Part shown: positions 48,311-59,151 of the stretch, one piece after another
How the letters are laid out: every line of letters begins with the position of its first letter
Numbering within the stretch: position 1 is the first letter of the stretch
NCBI GenBank assembly: GCA_036429605.1
Contig: JAVFKD010000015.1
Coordinates: 62,001-126,000, forward strand
Direction: 5' to 3'
Length of the DNA: 64,000 nt
DNA from: Cladobotryum mycophilum
Taxonomy: Eukaryota; Ascomycota; Sordariomycetes; Hypocreales; Hypocreaceae
Program-made: the position numbers and the translations under genes
The notes under the pieces: model-generated
The model's database searches: none
What the model was told of the DNA's origin: nothing
What the model saw: only the letters and a program-made list of their open reading frames with translations

Positions 48311-49965
48311 ATTCGTAGCAGCAACATAGATTCAAAGATACAAATGTACAGGGCATCCATTCTTTGACACCAAAGTTTCGATTCAGCAACAAGAGTCTTC
48401 ATCGCAAACACTGGATGCCATAGTTGCCATTGATCTGCCGGTAAATCCGATATGAGTTTAGTGCACTTTGTGATGACGGTAAAATACACTATCATCTTTC
48501 TCACCATGACCACCGTTTCAAATGAGACCTTGGGCTTTTGGGACTGTCCGTATTGGTGGGCTTCCAAGCTTTGTACCGCTATCGGGTCTTGGGAGTCTGC
48601 GCCAGATGCGAGTTTCGAATCATAGGTAACCGTAAAACGAAGTAAAATCTCTGTCAGCTATCCCGTCTTGTCGAGTTGTTGTTGTTTGGCTATACGTTTT
48701 GTTGCCATACCTAATGGTGGACTTGGAGGCGACACAAATATAATCACCTGGCCTTGACTGCGAGATACCAGAGTCCCCACGCGAAGCGCCATAGACACCT
48801 TGATGCCAACGCATACCTCTCTGTCTTGACCTCTCTGGAGCTGATTATCTGTACGAATAATAGCAAGTAATGGATCTAATACTCTATCATATCTGTATTT
48901 TATTATTACTATCTCAGGTTCCTTTCCGACCATTTAGCTTTTGATAGTATATAATGTCTGGAGTAATGTTCAGAGTTCTCTAGTAGTAATGATTGATTTG
49001 TTAAGCCTAGACCAGTTTATTGATCACCTACTTGGAATCTTGAGAATGCTATATGTGGTAGTGAAATCAATTAATCATAAGGCTCTTTCCACAGGCATAA
49101 AGCGAAGAGTATGCTAGCCTTTTCTTTACTTTGGGAGTTAGGAATGGATGATAATGGCTTTAACTGACGGCCAACAAAACCAACAATAGTCTCGGAGGAG
49201 CGATATATTATAGGGTAATTGCTACACTCACCACGATACCACCAACGTTAATCTGCCACTAACACGTACCCTACAATTTCAATTGTGCCAGTTGGGAAAT
49301 GTTCGGAACATCTGGCGAGGACCATCCACTCCATCATAATACCTTACCTAATGGTGTATGTTTTAACCAAGGTGTGTGTTTTGCCCTGCTTGCTTTGGAC
49401 CTTCACTTCTCATTATTTCACGCGTGAGACAAAAGTGACAGCCCTGGCCTCCTTTTTCGGCAAGAGACGGAACTGACGTAATACGCAGGAGACGACACAG
49501 GGCACTTGTTTGAACTACCGGAATCTGGGGTCGGGTGGTCGGACGTACACGTCTACCTACCAGTACAGCAGCATATTTTGACAGATTCTCGTCGCAGATA
49601 CTTTAGCTTTGAGTGATTGGACGGACCGCTTGCATCGAGACCTCCAGGGGCTTGGGTTCTTCTCGGATCCCAATTAGATGGTAGAACAAAAGGTTCCGCG
49701 TGAGGGGTTTTCTGAGACCTGATTCCATCGACACGTGCCACTCTGCTGTACCTAGTCCAGCAACATTGTTAGGCGCAGACACGGACCATCTGCCGTGTAG
49801 TATACTAAGGGGCAGAGAATAAACAACCGGAACGCGGAACGTGGTAGACAAGTTCGTAGCCATGATGTCTCTTGGTTTCTTTTGTGTCTGATGATTCCTC
49901 TTGCAACCGTTTATTTCCCTTGCTCCTATCCATTGCTTATCTTGCCATGGGCTCCGATTCCCTTC

Positions 49966-50000
49966 TTTGTTTGTTTGTTTATTTGTTTGTTTGTTTGTTC
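49966..50000. repeat. TTTG microsatellite
   Basis: About eight TTTG units with one TTTA variant. Confidence 0.85.
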
Positions 50001-50050
50001 CCCCTCCGTCGTAGGTAGTAGGTAGATCTCAATAGTTTGGTTGTAGCCCG

Positions 50051-50340
50051 AGTGCGGGGGTCTCCAACCCCGCTTTTGAGTTTCCAATGCGGGAGCTTGT
50101 CTGGTACCCATTGTTTGCCGTCGGTTCGCTAAATCGGGCTTACGTCATGTACTAAGACCTTAGTCTTGTTGTCTGAACCGCGTTCCATGTGGCTGCTGCG
50201 GTATCGTGGTTGCATGGGAAGCTGATATGAGTTTGTGGTTGGTATAAAAAAGAAAAGCGGACCATTGAGTAATATTGGGTAGTTATTACTACCATGTAGA
50301 CAGTAATATAACCCGAATGACATAATATCCTGCATTTGAC
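50051..50340. repeat. Duplicated upstream region, copy linked to orphan gene B
   Basis: This is the counterpart of 35671-36160 (see that entry). It begins GTGCGGGGGTCTCCAACCCC and ends near ATGACATAATATCCTGCAT. Confidence 0.75.
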
Positions 50341-50541
50341 TAACGTTTCTTCACGAAACCCAGCCCCTTCTCCCCGCAGGTCTGCAAGCACACTTTCCTC
50401 TACAATAACCAACACTTTTTCGCCCGTCTATTTATACCCCTTACTCCCCTTCCTCTTTCCATATCTCTCTTATTCTGTCTTATAGACAATAGGCAAAGAA
50501 CAAAAATCTTTTCATCGTCATCGACATTGATTCCCAGCAAA

Positions 50542-51447
50542 ATGTCTACCAGATACACCATCGACGTCCAAAATAGACGTGGTGCTAACACCACCTATGC
50601 AGTCTTCATGGAGCCCCCTCAGTTCACTGGGGGATTGCAGTCCTATCTAAACGTGTGGTATACCTCGTTCATCCCTTTCGGCGGATCATTTTCCGTGGAA
50701 ACAGGGGTTGACTTTTATTCCTGTACGCAACCTCGGTCAATTCAGATTGCCAGTTTAGGAACTGATATGATCTTCTAGGGGTTGGAACTGTGCCTACAAG
50801 CCCTGCACCGGTAAGTGGAGTACTTTAACCTGTACCTGTTCCTATTCCTGCTAACATATTGTAAAGGGTGTGGTCGTGAACAGTGGGATGTCACTGTTGA
50901 CTCGTCTTGGCACATCTACAACTCCCGGATGTGAGTTATCTGAATCATACTGTCCATCCGGTTACTTGAACTAATGATACGTTCTCAGCCACGTTTGATC
51001 AAAGTATAATTCAAAGCTTTCCAACAATTACGGAAGTCTCCTCGACTAGTATTCCGGGCGCGTATGAGATTGATACGGGAAGTGACTTCAACGTCCCTAA
51101 CAACACTTATCTCGTTGGGCTTGCAAAGGTCAATCATCGGGGACAGATTGCCCCTGTTGCATCAGTATGTTTTGTCTATCTGGGCAAAGTTGATTCATTA
51201 CTGATTTCTACTTTAGATTGCCCCACTCAACAACATGAAGATCCAGGTCACTCCAAAGATGAAGTTCTTCGTCTCTGAAAGCCAGGCAATAGCTGGTGAG
51301 ATCGTTGATTATTCGCGAATTGTTCGTGATGGTGCTACAATCGACTTTAGCAGCGGCGACGGCTTAGGCAAATTTTATGCCGTGGTTACACAGGGCACAG
51401 ACGGGAAGTTTGAAGTTAAATACTATGACAACTTTGATGAGGAGTAG
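50542..51447 (+). CDS. Orphan family protein B (paralogue of the gene at 36531)
   Basis: A protein of 227 residues in five exons: 50542-50722, 50779-50810, 50867-50930, 50989-51164 and 51217-51447. The exon 1/2 junction codes for tryptophan (T|GG), as in gene A, followed by VGTVPTSPAP. The intron after SPAP is absent from gene A, where the same protein segment is continuous, so an intron was gained or lost after duplication. The C-terminal half is best conserved (QVTPKMKFFV; TIDFSSGDGLGK). It has no signal peptide or membrane helix. Function is unknown. Both copies keep open frames and consensus splice sites despite lying on either side of a RIP-eroded block, which suggests selection or late duplication. 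Confidence 0.82.
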
Positions 51448-51689
51448 GGGTAGGTGGGTGAGATTAGCTATTGGTTTACTGCAAAAGTGTACCACGACGG
51501 GAATATGGCCAAAGCTAGTTGGGGAATGGACGTTGGGTGACTGTGGACTTTGTGTCTATAGTAATGAAAACCTAGTCATACATAGTATTGCTTCGTTCAA
51601 GGGATCATCGTCATTCAAATAATGCCTGGCATTTTCAGATGTAGTAGACAACAAGGCTTGCCACTGTAGCTAGGTCAGGTAGAATGGGT

Positions 51690-51889
51690 TCCATCATGTC
51701 AACTGCAAGCATCCGGTAGTCCCGTCATCGCAACATATGTGAATAATGTGACCACGCTATCATTATGCATCGAGACACCACGTCATCACCAATGGCGACT
51801 AGTTTCACGGATAGTTACATTCATACGACGTGGCTGTCGGTGGAGAGTGGAGGGAATGATATGTATGCGTGAGTGAATAGCGGATATGC
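51690..51889. repeat. Dispersed repeat R1, second copy
   Basis: This is the direct repeat of 28741-28942. Differences are largely C/T and G/A changes (for example TAGTCCCGTCATCGCAACAT against TAGTCCCGCCATTGCAATAT), the pattern expected of RIP or cytosine deamination. Confidence 0.85.
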
Positions 51890-52099
51890 AGCTGTGAGGG
51901 GAGGAAGAGAGTGAATGAAGATCGAGGTAATGTTAGTGTTTCGGTCCACACAAAGTGAATAGAGGCGAGAGCTAGAGGCATTTTGAGCGCAAATAATGAA
52001 CCCGAGTGAATAGAGGCAAAAGTGAATTACGGTCATGTGAATCAGGTTGCCAATAACTGATAAGAACAGCATCGATAAAGGTTAGCCAACATCTTTTCC

Positions 52100-55000
52100 T
52101 TCTCAGTTCTCAGCAGCGCTCACATTAGAAACAATCTAGCACACACCAGCTTACTGAATGAAGACCTCTTTACCAAGAGTAGTAGAGCCATCAACTTTGG
52201 CAGACCAACGCCAAAGTATGACGAAACAGAAACCGACAGAATGAATAGGCGACAAAACGCTTCAACAAATATCGTCCTCTGAACTTCAAGCACAAACGTA
52301 TATAGGAAAATTACAAAACAAACATCAGAGTACTTCCAAACAATAGGCCATGCAATATCATGGTATTCTCGACGGACAGAAAAATAGAACGAGCCATCGA
52401 GAAGTTGAGAAGGCGATATATCGTCATTGAACAAACATCAAAGGCACAAGACCAACGACGCAAAGTCATCAGCGGCTGCAAAGGTTCTTCAAGAATATAT
52501 TCATTCGCCCACAAGAAGACACTTGGAATATTCGACGGCTTGCTCCAGATCAATCACCAACTTCAAATCGATGGGATGCTTCATGGCAACATTCATATAG
52601 CATCATGTGCACAAAGAATATGGAAGTTCATGAAGATTGCAAAGATCGCCTCCGTGCGATTTCTTCGCCCATAAAAACGTCTCTCGCTCCGCAAGGATAT
52701 CAGAAGGAGGGGGGTCATTGTCCGTTGCGGGCGCGTTAAGCACAAACAGGAGACAAACAACTCGCAGTGGCTGCCCTCTGGCCTTGTCGGTACTACCTGT
52801 GTACAGGATTGGCCTTTCTACCAATATGGAAGAGGAGACATTGTACCTTACTCCTCTGATGCCGAATCAGAACAAGTTGGAGACGAAGTTCAACTGCCAT
52901 GGAAATCTTGCACTTCAAACGCAAGGAAATGATGAAACGAGCTGATGCACGAGGCTAGGGGCAATGGAGTCTATCAGCGATAGAACTGTCCTCTCCTCTT
53001 GTTTAATCATTTTATGGCTATGAAAGCTCGAAAGTCTAGAGAACTACTTCCAGACCTTTCTCCACACTGTTGGATGAATGGTTCGCTTCCACGAAGACTG
53101 TGACCACGCAGAATTTGAACTTGGAGTATTACCGAGGCTTTCAAGAAGAACACCCAATGAGGTCTACAGATATCTCAATCTATGGCAGCAATTGGAAACA
53201 GTGACTGTGTTGACCTAAAGAGGGCCGGGCATACGGATTAACTGGTAACGTGCGAGCTACGATTCGGACTGGGCAAGGAGTGCTCAAATGCAAGACCAAA
53301 TTAAAGCATTGCGGTGGAGCAAGATCTAGTTCAGACGTTGAATTCGACCCGCTAGAGCATCCTCTTTTTCACCACGCTTCTGTTCCACCTGTCAGCCTTG
53401 TCTTTATGCCAGGAATCTGCGTAATCCTACAGTGCAATGTCTAGGAGTCCTATAACATCCCAACCACAGATGGTATCGCGTCGAGTCAACTAGTCAAGGC
53501 CGACTTGTCAACTACGAAACGGTAGATATATTCTCCAACGAAAGAAAAGGGAGCACATTGTTTCTATGAATGCTCTACGAAAAGGCCACATTGAGGCGGC
53601 CCCAGGTATTCTTTACAGTCACCTCGAGGAGAACCATTCTACCATCAGACCAATGGCGCAAACGTATTGTTTTAAAATCTCAGTCTCGTTTATCATATTA
53701 ACTCTCCAGAACGATATCTAGAGACCAAAACGCAAATCCTCGGATACGAAGGCCTAATTGATCTCCTAATAGAAGAACCTCTGTTAATCCTGATAGCAAA
53801 GACGCGTACACCTTATGAGACGAGGGGCATGAGCCCACCCGCCATCATCTGGAGCGACATCAATCAGCTCGAAGCAGGCTAAAAGGAATTTGGACGAAAA
53901 GCATGCATCCGAACTTGGAAATAATACAAGAGTCCGATCTCGACCTACTGCTGGTGGGGAAAAGAAACAGGACGGTGCGCTGTTCAAATCAGAATGCCAA
54001 TCACAGCCAAAGTAAACCCGCCATATCGTAGCCAAGTATCAATACATATATGACTAGCGGAAACTCATCGCGAACGAAATCCGCGGAGCGACACAGTTAC
54101 CTCTTCACCAGATCCATTGCGGCCACTCAATCCGCGACCCAACCAATCCTCGAGCCAGTAGGCCACTTTTCATGAAGACTGTAAAGCCAGACCTGTGGCC
54201 ATGAATACAACAAAAGACCATCAACAGTGCCCTTGTGTGTGTGGTGTGAATAGTGGAAAGACCAAATGGACGACGACTCAAGGGAAAGTGTCCGTAGTAT
54301 TTTGGGGTATCTAACTAAACATCAGTTCGTACCTTGATCCAACGGGACCGACATTCTCATGTTGCGAGAATGATATGACGATGTAGACCACGCTCCATGA
54401 CGAGAGGGCTACTTAATGGCGATTCATCGTAATACGAAGATGGGTGACAATACATGCGAACAAACTCAGCAACTGTACTTGCTGGACTATCACGAGGGTT
54501 TCAGCACTAAACGCCGGCGTCGCCATAGCCCTAAGCTTGCCACAAGAGTCATCGCATTCTTGGACCACAAAGTTCAAGACGACACATCAGGTGGCTCAAC
54601 CTCGCATAACAACCATGAAAGGTTTAAACGCAAGACCTGCCAGATAAGGCAATAATAGGAGGAAGGAATCCTCAACTACACTAGAGGCGCACTCCGTAGC
54701 AACAGAACGCAGCACCGAATGATGCGTCAAACCTTGCAGAAATATGATTGATCACATGCCTTCTTTTCAGCGTGGAGTATTTATTAAGATATGTTGGATG
54801 GTTAAAGACCACGATGGCACCGGCCCCCTGTGTGGTATATCGACCTTGATCCATTCGACAAAGTTATGGGTCCCCTGGGAGCATCATCATCGGCAACGGC
54901 AAATATGGGTTGGATACAGTGCTGGCCGGCATACTCAAACACTACAACAACGGTCCTGCGATGCATATAGATAGATCTGATACGAAATGATGTATCCGAT

Positions 55001-55340
55001 ATGCAGATGGGGCTGCTGGCAAGGAGGTGCTTTAGACGGGCGGCTGATCCCAACGTCGTCATTCTAGCAGCAATCACATACTTTTGACATTCGATCTTCA
55101 TGCACTGTCATTGGCAGATCCAAGTCCCGGCGTTTGGCAAATTGGAGAGTTCATCATATGTTTACGGTGTACGATTTCGAGACGTCCACGCCTTCGGGAG
55201 AGACGCCTGAAAGGATTCGTCAACCTCAAAACGAATCACAATCTCCAATAGAGAACCCCCCTTATTTGTAGAAGATGACATCAGGGATCCAGGGGGGATG
55301 AAGAAGGGGACGAACAAGACGAAGAATAGATCTGAAGTCC
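52100..55340. pseudogene. Decayed coding DNA, several plus-strand remnants
   Basis: This stretch has normal composition and many short plus-strand patches that read like protein but are broken by stops and shifts. Examples are EDCKDRLRAISSP (about 52632), FYQYGRGDIVPYSSDAESEQ (about 52815), RFHEDCDHAEFELGVLPRLS (about 53088), ILGYEGLIDLLIEEPLLILI (about 53740) and RAADPNVVILAAITYF (about 55035). The sense strand appears to be plus throughout. The last patch resembles part of an ankyrin repeat, but the family cannot be named. It is probably one or two long genes inactivated long ago. Confidence 0.45.
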
Positions 55341-57170
55341 ATGATAAAAGATTCTGTGAATATTGGACTGACGATATGTATAAAGATACCTGGCTTATGT
55401 CCACCGAGTAGAGTAGTGTCCTATTACAGGGTTGACAACATACAGACAGGTTGGATCATTATGACTCGGCAAACTTCCATCATCCTGTATATTTCTGTCG
55501 TGTCCAAAGATTTCCCAAATGTCTGTGCATCTCCCATCATTTCTGTGTATATCCCGTGCCGCCGTACACCCCTTGTGTTTGTGTTGCCGTACATCACTCA
55601 CGTTACTGTACGTCACCCACGTTGCCGCGTGTTTCCGTAATTGCGTATCCTAACTCGAGACCGAGTGCCTCTTTTACCAAACAGTCATGTAAGAAAACTC
55701 AAAAATCATAATAGAAATAGGAAAGCAGCCCAACGTTTGGCCAGATGAATTGCCAAGATAAATACATCGGATACTGGCAAGCCATCAGGCGGTTGTATCC
55801 TACAATCCGAGCATCCCTCCACCGTCAGGTACACAAGACCCAACTTATCTCTCTAAAAATTTCATTTTCTTTATTTTTTATTATTATTTATTTTTACTTT
55901 CCTTTTACCAGTGGATATGTTTCCATCATAGCCATGTATCTTTGTCTCACCCCTTTCTCATTGAAGGGTGCAAGCTTACCCCTAACCCGAGTAAACCACG
56001 CCGAAACGCCCGAACAACCGACACAGCGTCAAATTCGGACACATCGCATGTCTCGGCACCATCGGAGAGAAATATCTCATGCCCGGCATTACCCCCGTGC
56101 GTTTTACACGAGGATTGTGACCCCCTTTGACTCAAAGGTTCACGCAAAAAGTAGCCTCAAAAAGTCACAGAGCTGTACTGGCCCGCTTCCTCGCCCGGTA
56201 GAGAGGCCAGGTCCACCAATTGAGCCGTCCCACATACCTTCAGCGTTTCATGATTGTACTGCCAACCACCCCCACACACACGCAACGGGGGCTCAGGGGA
56301 GACAGCCATTCCTGGTCGCAAGTTTTGTCATGTGTCTAAACGAGATTGCTCATAAACTGAGATTTGGGTTCCGATGACCACTTTCAGGAATGAAGGATCT
56401 ACTTGTTTTAAGCACTTGGAAGAAGCCTAACAAGGGTTCTTGGAGACATCGCCACAGTGAGCCAGTCGGAATCTCGATATTGTCCCTCGTATCGAACCAT
56501 GTAGACCCCGATCAAGTCCCAACCATGTTCTCTCGGCACGTCTCAAGGCTGCGTCTTAAACATCCTATTCTTGTTCTACAGCACAATCAGTATGTATGCC
56601 ACTGTTCCAGTTCTCAAAAGTCTCTATTAGTCGTCACTATTCTCTTTCCCGGGAACCTCCCGTCCATTCCAAGGGGTAATGACGGATGTGCTCAAGGATA
56701 GTACTTTTGTCCGACCCCCGTATAGCAAACCTGGGAACGGCTATCGGAATGGAAAACAAATGAAGGGCCAAGCAACGAGTATCGGGTTTCCTACCCACTA
56801 GATGCAGGTGCCAACTTCTCCCTTGGCAATACCGGAGAATGTCGCTACCCGGCCAAGTTGACCATCTCAGCCAACCTCTCATCACTACATCCCCCTCAAC
56901 AAATCCATTTCCCACGTCAAGCCCTCATTATCACATTACTTGTCATTATGTCTCTCACTGCATTAGTCTCCGTAGTCAAAGAGAAAGGGCGGATGTCGGC
57001 ACCCCACCAGATTCATCTTCACCACCCAACATACTCCCAACTCAGCAAGGCTTCACCATCTTCGCCATCTTAAACAGGTCTTCAACTCAGAGGACCATTT
57101 TCTTTATGATACCCCTCCTTCATACATCATCCCATCCAAATACCCCGCTCCTACCCCACCACCAAAAAAA
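55341..57170. other. Stretch without a supported gene
   Basis: A low-complexity CGT/ACC-rich stretch at about 55500-55640 repeats words such as CCGTACATCACTCACG and CGTCACCCACGTTGCCG. A 210-codon plus-strand frame at 55745-56377 has no recognisable domain and an unbalanced composition. Overlapping frames at 56839-57381 run through a minisatellite. None is convincing. Confidence 0.4.
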
Positions 57171-57243
57171 CACCCTCACCACCATCAACACCCTCACCAC
57201 CATCAACACCCTCACCACCATCAACACCCTCACCACCATCAAC
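57171..57243. repeat. 18-bp minisatellite, four copies
   Basis: ACCCTCACCACCATCAAC is repeated four times almost without change, then decays into ACCACC and CCCAACCC words. It lies about 50 bp beyond the stop codon of the GFA-domain gene and may lie in its 3' untranslated region. Confidence 0.9.
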
Positions 57244-57293
57244 ACCACCACCATCGCCAACCCAACCCAACCCAACACCCTCAGCCCAACCCA

Positions 57294-58116
57294 TCAAACC
57301 ACAGCATCCTGCGTAGCCAACACACTCCCAGCCTCAATCTCCGGTATAAACCTAAGCTTCGAGTCATGCCACCAAATCTGATCAATCTTGCCATTCAGGT
57401 GCGCCGCCTCGCCATCCAAGACACCCGCCTTGACGAACAAAGCACCGGGAAAGATCTCCACGTCGCCCCAGAGTGGAGACCCACAATCACTACAAAAGTA
57501 GCGGAACACGTAATTACCCGAGTGTCCCTGCTTCTTCCATGACTTGGGGGTGCCTGGGTAAAGGCGTCAGTCGTTGATATGGTGAGCGTTTGGAGGGTGT
57601 AGGAGCATCCTCTCTGCGTTGAGTCATGCCCGCCAAGTGCCAGTTGATACCGATCACCGGGGGAGCTTAGGGGAACGAGGGAAACGGGGGCTACAAAGAA
57701 AGTCATACCTTTGGTGATTTCAAGAGCCTCCTTGGGAATAATCGCATTAGTCGTAAAGGCGCTACCAGTCCACTACAAGCCAGAGTCAGCCTACATCCCT
57801 TGATCAGCAAGATTCCTTTCCTTCAGAAACCATACCTTTCTGCAAATAGTGCAGTGACATATGCCAGTCAGCTGGGGCTCTCCTACGCTCTTGTTAGCCC
57901 ACCTGGTAACGGCATCCCATGCGTTTTCGCCCATCTAGTAAAAACGAATCATATCGTTGCTACGTGAAGTCAACTCCAAGGGTCAACTTCAAGAATCAAG
58001 TTCAAGACCAACTGCATCTCCCACATCATGACAATGAGGGGATATCGGTTCCACTCACCTGTATACTGAAACTGAATAGCATCACAAGCGCAAGAGCCAG
58101 TCGTAACAGACGCCAT
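57294..58116 (-). CDS. GFA/CENP-V-domain protein (glutathione-dependent formaldehyde-activating family)
   Basis: A 142-residue zinc-binding protein in four exons on minus: 58116-58059, 57882-57836, 57772-57709 and 57553-57294. The splicing choice is fixed by the protein: FQYTGEPQLTGICHCTICRK joins only if the 47-nt second exon starts after GCGTAG. Zinc-ligand cysteines of the family are all present: CAC near the N-terminus (GSCACDAI), CHCTIC, and YFCSDCGSPL. Members include glutathione-dependent formaldehyde-activating enzymes, but most fungal paralogues have no proven substrate, so the reaction is uncertain. The length is typical. The spliced frame is 143 codons with stop. Confidence 0.9.
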
Positions 58117-59151
58117 TGTAAGCAAAGATACCTCTAAAGGTTCAAAGATCAACTCAAGTTCAAAGGGGATCAAGTAAAGTCAGGTAAGGTCAGGTAAAGT
58201 CAAGTGAAGAGGCTCAAATCTACTGAGCAAGGACAGTTCAAACCCATCAGCAGAGACCACGAACCCCCTTATATACTTCATCAAGCCCCCGTACATATCC
58301 TTTCAAACCCTGCACATATCTTCCAATCCCGTACATATACCTTCAACCCCATGCATGCCATCAAACCCCGTACACATCTTCCAAACCCTACATGCCCTTC
58401 ACCCCCCGTCCTTCAAGCTTCACCCCTTCAAACCCTCACCATCCCCCAGTCACATCCATTGCAACCCCCGTCAAGCATACCATCTCCAGCCCATGTCCCA
58501 AGCTCGCACCAAGTAACACTCGCCCCCTCCTCCCCCATTCCTCAACAACAAGGCAATCGTCCATTCAATCGTCCATCATTGTTCGCGCGGCCTGTCAGTC
58601 CCCCCGACTTCCCCTTCAACCGTGAGGGGCTATGGATCGCTCACCCCTTGTATCCTTTTGCCCGTGGGATATTAACAGCAATGTATGATGCAACGGCGGG
58701 CGCTCATGCAATGTACGCAACAATTACCCAGAAAGGCAATAAGCACATACCTCACATGGTCCAAGCCCCCAAGGATATGCATCTCAGCATGTTGAGCCCC
58801 ACGCGGTAGCCCTGCAGCTGTGCCTGTCAGTTCTCAACCGAGTCCGGGTGCGAGGCTTCATTGTCCCGAACAAACCCGTTGATTCCGAACAGATCATATA
58901 TCCGAAAGGGCCAGGATATAAGGCTCGTACCTATAAGCACAGGCCACATAAACTGACCATATGCCATGTCAAACACCAAGTGAATTCACACCAACCAAAT
59001 ACGTAAATATATGCATTCAATAACTGCACTGCTGTTATACACATTCGCCCCTCTCCTTCCTGTCCCTGACTTCCACCCGTTCTAAAATCCGAGGTATCAC
59101 AGTTCCAAATATGCCAGGATGCAAAAGGGTATTATTTTTTTTATTTTTTAT
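58117..59151. other. Intergenic with degenerate repeats
   Basis: This includes the GFA gene's promoter and an array of ~20-23-bp imperfect repeats (58280-58410, words such as CCCCGTACATATCCTTCAA). A 201-codon plus-strand frame over the repeats is proline-rich and probably spurious. Just left of 58200 are AGGTCAGGTAAAGTCAAG-type short repeats. Confidence 0.45.
58280..58410. repeat. Imperfect ~22-bp tandem repeat
   Basis: Words of the form CCCGTACATATCCTTCAAAC recur about six times with variants (GCACATATCTTCC, GTACACATCTTCC). Confidence 0.65.

Larger units (their letters stand above)
48031..50541. other. Degenerate DNA between the AT-rich block and orphan gene B
   Basis: No gene is supported. 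Contents: imperfect ~30-bp repeats with GGGATACAGAG-like words (48180-48310); the 44-bp block shared with 29267 (48743-48786); a minus-strand patch (49863-49600) resembling one at 17.7-17.9 kb; a (TTTG)n microsatellite (49966-50000); and the duplicated upstream region of orphan gene B (50051-50540). Confidence 0.45.

Noticed and set aside
48120..48567. Minus-strand hydrophobic frames of 90 and 136 codons
   Set aside because: The hydrophobic repetitive part is translated from an imperfect tandem repeat; no family resemblance.
55745..56377. 210-codon open frame on plus
   Set aside because: It has no recognisable domain, a composition unlike a folded protein and no splice or homology support.
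16300..57200. Starship-type giant mobile element
   Set aside because: I found no DUF3435-like tyrosine recombinase at either edge and no candidate terminal repeats for a unit of this size.
58204..58809. Proline-rich 201-codon frame
   Set aside because: Much of it is translated tandem repeat, and it lies in the promoter side of the GFA gene.
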